A stretch of 64,000 nt of DNA from Lytechinus pictus (Eukaryota; Echinodermata; Echinoidea; Temnopleuroida; Toxopneustidae), in contig NC_087254.1 of the NCBI RefSeq assembly GCF_037042905.1, positions 20,361,103 to 20,425,102 on the forward strand, read 5' to 3'. The position numbers were made by a program, and so were the translations under genes. Below are positions 55,987 to 64,000 of this stretch, piece after piece. The notes below the pieces were generated by a model. That model ran no database searches and was not told where the DNA came from. It worked only from the letters and a program-made list of their open reading frames with translations. Each line of letters begins with the position of its first letter. Position 1 is the first letter of the stretch.

Positions 55987-56248
55987 GACAATGACTTCCA
56001 AATCCAGAGGCAGCTGCTGAATCGGAGGTTGACAACGGCGATTGGAGGGCTGACTGCTCTGCAGCAGATAAATGTCAACGGGCCCAACGCTAACAGCAAT
56101 CAAGGGAGAGGCCGTAAGAGGAAAAGGGGCCCACCGGCGAAAAGGGTCTCACACATCTGGTATTGCCTGGCAGAAGGAGCTACAGTGCCAAACCTGAAAA
56201 AGAAAGAATCATGCCCTATACATCAGGCGCAGACAGAGGCAGGCTATG
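55987..56248 (+). CDS. G2/M E3 ligase-like gene, exon 2
   Basis: An acceptor TATTCTCCCAG ends at 55986; a strong donor GTAAGT starts at 56249; the frame enters in phase 0 and leaves in phase 1. The 87 codons begin DNDFQIQRQLLNRRLTTAIG, then a polar linker with a basic cluster (RGRKRKRGPPAKR, a likely nuclear localisation signal), then IWYCLAEGATVPNLKKKESC and HQAQTEAGYG. The CL-x-x-x-x-VP and AG-x-G pattern is typical of the N-terminal region of G2/M-phase-specific E3 ubiquitin ligase-like proteins that are abundant in marine invertebrates; this is recalled from family knowledge, not searched. Confidence 0.6.
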
Positions 56249-57539
56249 GTAAGTACAGGTGATTCACTTGATGCAGGACAAACAGTGAAAGTTTAGTAGT
56301 TATGCACAATTCTAGAAACCAAATCAATAACTTCATATTGGAGGGGGAAGGGAATATAAGCATAGATCCTTCTAGTGTTTATAAATGTAAAAACAAATAT
56401 TTCTTTGAATGCAATCTTATTCCGGAATAGCTCTATCCCTTTAACAGTTTTTTCATTTAATTATTAAAAAAATGAAATTCCTTAATGATGTTTTGTTTTT
56501 AAAGATTCAAATAAGAAATAAATATACAATTAATTACATTAACAGAATATATATTTAAATAAAGATTGTTTACACATTGTAGGTTTCTTTGAATATCCTC
56601 TACATAAATTCCCACTCTCTTGCAATATGAGTATGAATGTTGTCCTGTAATATTTTCGTTTCTGGAATTCTAAACCCTTTATGTTGTATAGCACCCTCTC
56701 AGGACTGATATTACTTTAGCTTTAAAACAGTGTTTCTTGACAATAATTGACCGATTTGCTATTCCCGTTTGGAAATTATATATCGGAACTGCATATTCTG
56801 AGATTTTCATGGTCGCAGCTACCATGGAATGGCCTTAGGCGCTATTTGAAATATCTGAAATTTACCGGGAGCACCGGTTAAATAATTTTTATTATTCGAT
56901 TTGCTCGAAAGCAGAAGTGATTAGGGGCTAAATTTTTTAGTGCTTCTAATACATCCACAGGGGCATCCAAATATATAAAAAATTTAAAGAATAACTATCC
57001 ATCCAATTTCAAAATTTCTCAAAACTTTGCATTACCTAAGGGTGCAAGTCAAAGTTTTTGTTAAAGCATGTTTTGAAGCCCATAGCTTCCAAATGAAATA
57101 ACATTAGGCTCAAATATTCTTGGAGACCTTCCTTTCCTCAACAAATCTTTAAAAAATGAGCGCAATCGTAGAAATCGTCTTATGTAAAGCCCTCAAAGTT
57201 GGAATTTTTTATAAATGCAACAGATTCATGGTCAAAGGGTACCCTTCATCCCACTTGGGAGCAACACCAATTTGTGTGTATTGCTAGACTTTTACCTGTA
57301 TTTCCATGGGTTACCCTAGAGTCAGATTCTGCTACTGAAAAGTTTAATGGCGTATTTACACTGCTGAAAATGGCTGCTGAAAAAGCACAATGTCAAAATG
57401 GAATTCGGCTGAAAGCTCTGACCCATATTTGACACAAAATAGTGGGATATTCAACAATTTAAGTATTTCTTTCAATAACCCAAACCCCTTGATTGGCTTC
57501 AATTTGTTGCTAATCTTTTATGTTGCATTCTCATTTCAG
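56249..57539. other. Intron 2 of the E3 ligase-like gene
   Basis: AT-rich, with no exon-like segment of convincing quality. The 77-codon frame at 57199-57432 lacks splice support. The intron ends in TTCTCATTTCAG at 57539. Confidence 0.5.
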
Positions 57540-58066
57540 GATACCCACCATCTTGTGTTTCCCAAGAAGGCATAAGCATGGTACAATTGGAATTAGAACT
57601 GGACGAGGTGCAGTTTAAGGAGGACATATGGGAATTATTTCCCATATTAAGAAGAAGTCCATTCAACATCTACAAAAGAGACAAGCAGAAGAAGCTTGTT
57701 CTCATAAATGTAAAGACCCCCAAGGAACTAAAAAATGAAAGATATCGAAGCACTATCTTCATTCGCCCATCATCAGCTTTTCATTCAGCCTTAGCTCCTG
57801 CCTCAACCTCAGCTACCACTGCAGCTTTAGCTCCTGCCTCAACTTCAGCTACCACTGCAGCTTTAGCTCCTGCCTCAACTTCAGCTACCACTTCAGCTTT
57901 AGCTCGTGCCTCAACTTCAGCTTCCACTGCAGCTTTAGCTCCTGCATCAACCTCAGCGACCACTTCAGCTTTAGCTCCTGCCTCAACTTCAGCTACCACT
58001 TCTTCAGCTACCACCTCAGTGCCTACCACCTCAGTGCCTACAACTCCCTTTGTAAGCTATGCATAA
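57540..58066 (+). CDS. G2/M E3 ligase-like gene, exon 3 with 12-residue repeats
   Basis: It enters in phase 1, completing a Gly codon with exon 2, and runs to TAA at 58064-58066, making a 280-residue joined protein. The first part (LELDEVQFKEDIWELFPILR ... YKRDKQKKLVLINV ... YRSTIFIRPSS) has the FP-x-L ... Y-R ... L-I ... IRP pattern of the domain that precedes the HECT-like part in G2/M E3 ligase-like proteins. Then come about six tandem 12-residue repeats near ALAPASTSATTA (36-bp DNA units, about 57784-58000) and a Thr/Val/Pro tail. No HECT domain follows in the window. A fair donor GTAAGC at 58052, in phase 0 six bases after PTTP, could splice to further exons beyond the window instead of using this stop. 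Confidence 0.6.
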
Positions 58067-59100
58067 TTCGAGAATTGTATGCTTCGAACTGCAAAATTTT
58101 GTTTTTCTATTGCTGCGATCAACTTAGCACACTCAGTGTCCATATTGGTACAGAGTTAACATAAGGTGTAATGGGGAACTAATGACACAACCAAACATGC
58201 AATTGTGAATCCCGTGGCAAAGTGTATATTAAAAGTCTTCATTTTATGGAAAAATACTCCCAGAAAGATAAGAAAATTGACACGAAACAGTTAAGAAACA
58301 TAACGACTTTTAAATCATGGCCATTATTTGAAGAAAAGATGAAGATTTACTTGATTTTTAGGTCTGTTTTAGTAGGGTATCTCTATGCCGGAGTTACGGG
58401 GTCATAGTCACTCCAGCAAAGCATAGAGAGTCAATACTGCGTATGGACCTCTACTCTAGCGCCGTACCATGTGCTAATACTAATAACACACAAATGCACA
58501 CAACCATGCCAATAAAACTGTAAGCAAGTTTGACAGTGGACTCACGATTTTAATTTTTAAATTATTCTTTTTAACATCGGTGAGTTGACAAAATTGTAAG
58601 TAGATCTAGGTCTACGATCTACCGATTTTGCGTGAAATCAATTTAGTTTTGTACAGTGGTGTTTGAAATGTTGAGATCAATAAAACAGGTTTTAATACAT
58701 GTACACAGCCAGGATAGCGGTGCAGCTATGTGTGCTAATAATACTACTACTAGTAGTAGTAGGTCTACTAGTAGTTGTAGTAGTAGTAGTAGAGTCAGTA
58801 CTAGACAGAAATAACCGTCTGGTATGGGTCATTCTTTAATAAAACTGACATTTGTTGACATTCCCCATACACAGACAGTACCCCGTACGCCTCGCACCAC
58901 GGGGAGAGATTGAGCCGATTGTGACCCACTTTCTACCCCGAAACTTTTCTTAATTAGATCTAATTTTCTGATTTATAAATCAGATATAAAAAAATATGTA
59001 TTTTTGTTTTCCTATGTACAGTTCTCAAAGTTTTATTACCTAGATCTATTTCCAAATGCGAAATTTACGGACTTACGTATAGGAGTTATCCATTTTTTAT
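58067..59100. other. Non-coding DNA with TAG-rich tract
   Basis: No exon was recognised. (TAG)n/(CTA)n imperfect inverted tract at 58738-58800. The repeat word ATAACCGTCTGGTATGGGTC at 58811 matches 41078. Confidence 0.35.
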
Positions 59101-59108
59101 CTCAGAAC

Positions 59109-59771
59109 TAGCCAGGCGGCTTCTAGAGAGTAAAAATCATTTACTAACGTAAGGTCACTCTCATGAAGCCAGGGCTTCCTTCATATACTTTTGTGTGTAC
59201 CACCAAAAAACCTGAAACTTTCGCCCCCGAGATTTCTACTTTCTTTCTAAAAGATCTAGCCCTAAATCATGTACATGGGATAAAACTTCATTTCCGACAT
59301 TTCTACGCTCTCGTTGTTATTTTTTAACAAGAATTCATCAAAAAAATGAGAGAAATATTGTGTAAAGACGGAAGAGACTTGCCCGATGTTTACGCCGCCA
59401 TCTTGTTTCCTATTGTTCTTCGCCAACGTTACAGACGCGTGCGTCGGGTAACGTTGGGGAAGAACAATTGAAAACAAGATGGCGGCGTAAACATCGGGCA
59501 AGTCTCTTCCGTCTTTACACAATATTTCTCTCATTTTTTTGATGAATTCTTTTTCAAAAATAACAACGAGAGCGTAGAAATGTCGGAAATGAAGTTTTAT
59601 CCCATGTACATGATTTAGGGCTAGATCTTTTAGAAAGAAAGTAGAAATCTCGGGGGCGAAAGTTTCAGGTTTTTTGGTGGTACACACAAAAGTATATGAA
59701 GGAAGCCCTGGCTTCATGAGAGTGACCTTACGTTAGTAAATGATTTTTACTCTCTAGAAGCCGCCTGGCTA
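59109..59771. mobile_element. Near-perfect palindromic hAT-like MITE
   Basis: CTCAGAAC is duplicated at 59101-59108 and 59772-59779 (8 bp, perfect). The element starts TAGCCAGGCGGCTTCTAGAG and ends with the complement. The two halves (about 59109-59425 and 59455-59771) pair with hardly any mismatch. Only about 30 bases around 59426-59455 (CGTTACAGACGCGTGCGTCG...) are unpaired, and these too are partly palindromic. There is no transposase. TAG...CTA ends and an 8-bp duplication fit hAT. Confidence 0.8.
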
Positions 59772-59859
59772 CTCAGAACCAAGGAAACGGTACGTTCATG
59801 CATTCGAACTGGTAATCTATGACATGACCCGGCCGATATATTTCCGGGTCAACCGACCA

Positions 59860-60010
59860 AAACAAGCCCAATGGCCAATCAGAGCACGTGTTGATATTGG
59901 GCTTATGAATATTCAAACTTCACCGGCTCATGCCGGGCTGACTCATACGTAGCTATTGGACGTTCGAAAAGAAAAAATGAATATTCATCTACTCAAACCA
60001 AGATGGCTGA
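59860..60010 (+). promoter_or_regulatory. Possible CCAAT/E-box promoter
   Basis: Two CCAAT boxes (59868-59872 and 59875-59879), a CACGTG E-box (59885-59890), two inverted CCAAT (ATTGG at 59896 and 59955) and AAGATGGC (60000-60007, a YY1-like start-site element) lie within 140 bp. Such clusters mark TATA-less promoters. No clear first exon follows, and the direction is uncertain; it could also belong to a transposon. Confidence 0.25.
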
Positions 60011-61038
60011 CAACAAATCATGTTGACTACAAGTTCAACGAGTACAAGACTTTCTCGGATTAATCATTAATTTAGGATCTAAATGAGCAAGCTATCGTAA
60101 GTCAAAGTGGATGTTTCCGTGTTATTTTTAATTTTTATTAATATGCAGTGTAATATTGCAGCCAAAATGGATATATGAAGACGTAAAGAGTGAAAAACTC
60201 GTTGCATATCTCATTCATCGCGGTCCGGCTCAACCGAACCATTCGTTCCCCACACTACTCCATAGCCGTACTTCAGTCTATGTATAGAGGCGGTCAGAGG
60301 AGCCAGATGCAATCTCAGCGGAACAACCGTCGATATCAGAGACTGCATGAAGCTTTCGGTCTAAGTCAGTACTAGGTCTAGTAGTACTAGTAGGCCTAGT
60401 ACTACTACTACTGGTAGACTCTAGTACTAGTCTGTACTCTGTAGTCAGTAGGCATACGCGATCAGACAACCCGTCCCTACTAGTACTAAAAGTAATAGTA
60501 GAATCTAGTATTAATAGTACTAATAATTAGTAGTCTACTAGCGATTCAAGGGTAATTCATTAGAAATGACGTGCGTACGTATTAAAACACTTAAAATAAG
60601 ATAGGGGGTGTATGAGAGACAAGAGCAAGTATAGTAATAGAATAAGAATAACCCCTTTAACGTTCACGAGTTGATGCGTTGGCAAATTTAGAAACTGGTC
60701 ACGAATACTAACGGACGGGACTACATTAAATGGCACGTTGGCGACCAACGGATTACACCAGGCATGACTGGCAATGGCAGTTACTAGACTCTACTACTAG
60801 TACTAGATCTACGTTTTGGTGGGGAATTCTGGTAAAAGCCAATTATTGTATTTACCTGCAGTACACGGTGAAGAAAAGCTTGGTTCCAAGCTGAAACTTT
60901 TCCTGATATGATATTGATAATAATAAGCGGCGGAAATGTCGATCGTGGTCATGTCTCATGAGCAGTGAGGTGTAGATTATGCTGCATGCGCGCTGGCATG
61001 CAATGCATGGTATATATACGGTGTAAAGTGCCGATACG
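60011..61038. other. Non-coding DNA with CTAG/TAG-rich tracts
   Basis: No exon was supported. A dense tract of CTAGTA/TAGTACT words at 60363-60560 is partly self-complementary. Confidence 0.35.
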
Positions 61039-61527
61039 GTGCCGGCACGCACATGCGGAGTAGTAGTGCATACGGTGATACGGCACTGCACTGATCTGGA
61101 GTACGAGTGCGCGCCATTTGCCCAATAAATCAGATAAACATTGTTTATCGGCGATAAACAGTGTTTATCGCCGAAAAACACTGTTAATCGTCGAAAAACA
61201 CTGTTTATCGCCGATAAACAGTGTTTATCGCCGAAAAACACTGTTTATCGAGCGATAAACACTGTTTATCAACTGAAAAACACAGTTTCTCTTGATAAAC
61301 AGTGTTTATCGCCGATAAACACTGTTTATCGAGAGAAACTATGTTTATCGACTGAAAAACACAGTTTCTCTCGATAAACAGTGTTTATCGGCGATAAATC
61401 GTGTTTATCAAGCGATAAACACTGTTTATCGAGAGAAACTATGTTTTTCGACTGATAAACACAGTTTCTCTCGATAAACAGTGTTTATCGGCGATAAACA
61501 GTGTTTATCTGAATTATTGGTCAAACG
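61039..61527 (-). repeat. Palindrome array element, copy 2 (inverted relative to copy 1)
   Basis: Reverse-complement relative of 40383-40696, with the same borders (GCGCGCCATTTGCCCAATAA on the left here, TTATTGGTCAAACGGCGCGC on the right) and the shared flank GTACGAGTGCGCGCC. The array (61131-61510) is about twice as long: some 19 units of GATAAACACTGTTTATC or variants, alternating with GAGAGAAACTATG and CGAAAAACA spacers. Confidence 0.75.
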
Positions 61528-63337
61528 GCGCGCCATAGATGTCTAGCGTGGGGCTAATTCCCACGTTAAAAAATCGTGAAAGACAAGTATGCGAAAAATG
61601 AAGTTCATTCCATGGCATCAGAATTTGTGTCCATATCAATAGAATCTAGTCCATGATAGCTATCATTCTTGCGTCGTAGGAAGTTACAAAATTATCTTGC
61701 TCTCGTGTTCAGGATTATATAGGTGGCTGCTAAGATCAAACAGCATATTTTTTACTGGAAGAAAAAAAGATGAAACAATTCTACCTGTTGTTACTTTGGA
61801 GATGACAGCCTAAAGAGGAATTTTTAGACATGCGATGCTTTCAAGATTGTATTGGAATACAGTATCCTAACGTTTATAGACCTAATAGATAAAAAAGGGA
61901 ATGTTTGCGCTTGTGATACAACTTCCTTCACTCATGCACTTTGGAAAGGGAGTGGGTTTTATGTCCTCAAAGCGTTTGCGAAGGGAGAGTGCAACTATTA
62001 CGCAACGGAGTACATACTTAGACAAAGGGTCACTATTTAAGATTCGGGTTTGCTAAGTTTGAACATAGAGCTATAATAGCTTTTATGGTTTGAAAGTCAT
62101 TCTGCGACCATTACGACGGCCCAATGTATGTATATAAGGTTACTGTGACAAGTTCTTGAAATATTTTTTTTCTTCTAAAAATTGGCAAATGTAGGGGCAA
62201 GTAAACCTCAATCCCGTGCGGGGGAGGGCGTGCACTCAGGTATACGGGTAAGTGCTGTCCTTATGACCCCCCCTTCCACGCCTTGTCAGTTCCCAAGCAT
62301 ATTATTTTCATCTTTTTCCAAATTTTTTACCAATCCGTTCTCCCCGTTCTTAGTCCCTCATATTTCAAGTGTCAGCTCTTGAAGACCCCTATTACATGTT
62401 AAATTCCAGCTCCCAAGCACCCAATTTTCAAAAGGGAATCTAGTTTTAAGCCCCCTCATTTCACAACAACTTTAGTTTTTAAGGGTATGGTTTCAGAATT
62501 TGGGGCCACACATCCATATCCTTTCCATGTCCGAGCGCCCTTGCATGGACCTCAAGTAGGGCCTACAAGTTGATATTGATAAATAGACAAACGTCAGAAA
62601 GTATAGGCATACATATACTGATTAAATTTACTCAAAATGGGATATAAAGTGTTAACTTACAACATTTTGTTTTAAAGCTTTAAATTTCACGAAATCTATA
62701 TCACAAACAATAGCCTATATGAAAATGATGAACTCTATACTTCACTGTGTAAACAAAGTACCGTGGTTTTTAGAACGTATACAATATTATAGGACCCCAG
62801 TGGAAATAAGCCTTTCGGCTTTCATGGGCTATCCTGTCAAGGTATTTTTCAATTTCATTGTAATCACCTGAGACATTCTTGACGAATAAAATCAATCAAT
62901 AAATCAATCAATCAATTAAGGACAAATAAAAATAAACTTCATTCAATTGAGATATTTGAGTGGACATATTTTATCTTCCTGTATATATACACGGCAAGAG
63001 AAAAAGACACCTCCGAGAAAAGATTGAAAGAAATCCTGAACCCCTTCCCTGATCTCTGATATTGTGAGGATCAAAAGATGACTGGCATGGGTCAGGCAAC
63101 AATACAGCGGCGTATAAGGCGTCTGGGGACAAACTTTGAAGTTACCCCCCCCCCCTTCCACCTCACTTTGTCGCTCTCGGCTGAGAGGTTACATACAGAA
63201 CTATATAGCTTGCAGCATGCTAAAGCAGATCGAGACGAATAATAAGAAGTTCTAATCTGTGCCCTTAATGCCTATGATAAACTAGTTTCATGCATTATAC
63301 ATTTACATTAAAACGCGGGGAGGGGTGCATTCCTCTT
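61528..63337. other. Non-coding DNA
   Basis: No exon, RNA gene or bounded element was recognised. An AATC/AATA run is at about 62889-62915. Confidence 0.3.
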
Positions 63338-63505
63338 CAGGGGCCGCGGAAGCGGGGGGGGGGGGGCGGGGGGACTTCACCCCCCTTTTCAAAACCGTGT
63401 ACAAAACGTAAAAATTACCATATGATTGTGATTTTTTGCATGGTCAGCCCCCCAGTTTTTGCTCAGCCCCCCCCCCCCCCTTTGAAAACCGTTCCGCGGC
63501 CCCTG
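63338..63505. mobile_element. hAT-like MITE
   Basis: CAGGGGCCGCGGAA at the left and its exact complement TTCCGCGGCCCCTG at the right, with inner matching blocks CCCCCTTTTCAAAACCG and CCCTTTGAAAACCG. CTCTT lies on both sides (63333-63337 and 63506-63510), only 5 bp, so the superfamily is uncertain. Confidence 0.55.
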
Positions 63506-63510
63506 CTCTT

Positions 63511-64000
63511 AGCTGGCATTGGATTGTATTAAAAAGCCCAGATAAAATGCTGCCTATTTTTCAAGAGAGAGAAATCTCAGCTTTGTGTGAGCGCACACGT
63601 TGTGTGAACTTGTGTCTGACACACACTCGGTATTATTATTTTTGTATGTGCAATTATAGGGCTATGGATACATTGAAAGTGAAGGCCAATTGATTGTATA
63701 TTAAAAAGAACATGTTTTTATAAATAGGTACCAATTAAGTTCAACCACTTATTATACATGTTGATTGGCAGAAAAGGACTGGAGCTAAACTGCCATCACT
63801 GAAAAAAGAGTACATCAAAAATTATATGTGCATGCATGCGAGGATTTAGGGGTGTTCCACATTTAAAATGAAATCCATGTCATTTTTACAAAATTTTGCA
63901 CAAAGTTACTTTAGCACATGAATATTATGCAAAGTATAATATGGGTATACATGTGCTTGATTTTTGTCTCACCTGCATATCAGAGTGAGACTTATAGGCG
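63511..64000. other. Non-coding DNA to the window end
   Basis: No feature was established. The last 45 bases (GTCTCACCTGCATATCAGAG and following) contain inverted GTCTCAC and GTGAGAC words and may be the start of another repeat cut by the window edge. Confidence 0.25.

Noticed and set aside
59262-59717. 151-codon reverse-strand frame
   Set aside because: It lies entirely within a palindromic MITE; the two halves of the 'protein' come from complementary arms.
61131-61510. CRISPR-like regular array
   Set aside because: Units are adjacent palindromes with conserved short spacers, not unique spacers, and the context is eukaryotic.

Overview
The window reads as nuclear DNA of a marine deuterostome invertebrate, most likely an echinoderm (sea urchin-like). 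It is AT-rich and gene-poor, with split genes using GT-AG introns and a very dense load of short inverted-repeat transposons, tRNA-derived SINEs, microsatellites and a BEL/Pao retrotransposon. The taxon is inferred from repeat style and gene families, not from a search.

Host genes. (1) A terminal coding exon (2259-2412, +) ends in a histidine run and is followed by long AT-rich DNA that is probably 3' UTR and intergenic sequence. (2) Two paralogous type II membrane glycosyltransferase-like genes lie on the minus strand. One (exons 25384-25195 and 15135-14363) has a damaged DxD motif and a short C-terminus and looks degenerate. The other (exons 38580-38349 and 37112-36136) is intact, 402 codons, with an Asp-Ala-Asp motif. 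In both, a first exon encodes a cytoplasmic tail plus one membrane segment and ends in phase 1. (3) A plus-strand gene (54106-58066, three exons) resembles the N-terminal module of marine-invertebrate G2/M-phase E3 ligase-like proteins and ends in six 12-residue Ala/Thr/Ser/Pro repeats.

Mobile DNA. The most striking object is a 5.8-kb element at 17488-23299, inside the 10-kb intron of the degenerate glycosyltransferase gene. It has two nearly identical 2.37-2.39 kb inverted arms, a 6-bp target duplication (CATGTA), AG...CT termini, and a 1.05-kb centre holding one compact gene for a 206-aa protein with a C2H2 zinc finger and an acidic region. The 6-bp duplication and AG/CT ends are Polinton/Maverick-like, but no Polinton gene is present. 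A MITE sits at the same place in both arms.

From 41.5 to 52.5 kb there is a nest: a TTAA-type inverted-repeat element carries a hAT-like element in its left part (perfect 8-bp duplication) and a complete, apparently very young BEL/Pao retrotransposon in its right part (43206-52504; 1615-bp LTRs; 5-bp duplication; one 1869-aa polyprotein). Other elements include a piggyBac-like MITE, several hAT-like elements, two CACTA-like palindromes, a Tc1/mariner-like palindrome, a foldback element made of 16-bp repeats, and a pair of 17-bp palindrome arrays in opposite orientation 20 kb apart.

Overall, a few host exons sit in a matrix of nested transposons. Many insertions can be ordered in time from intact target duplications, and one carries an unfamiliar gene worth following up.
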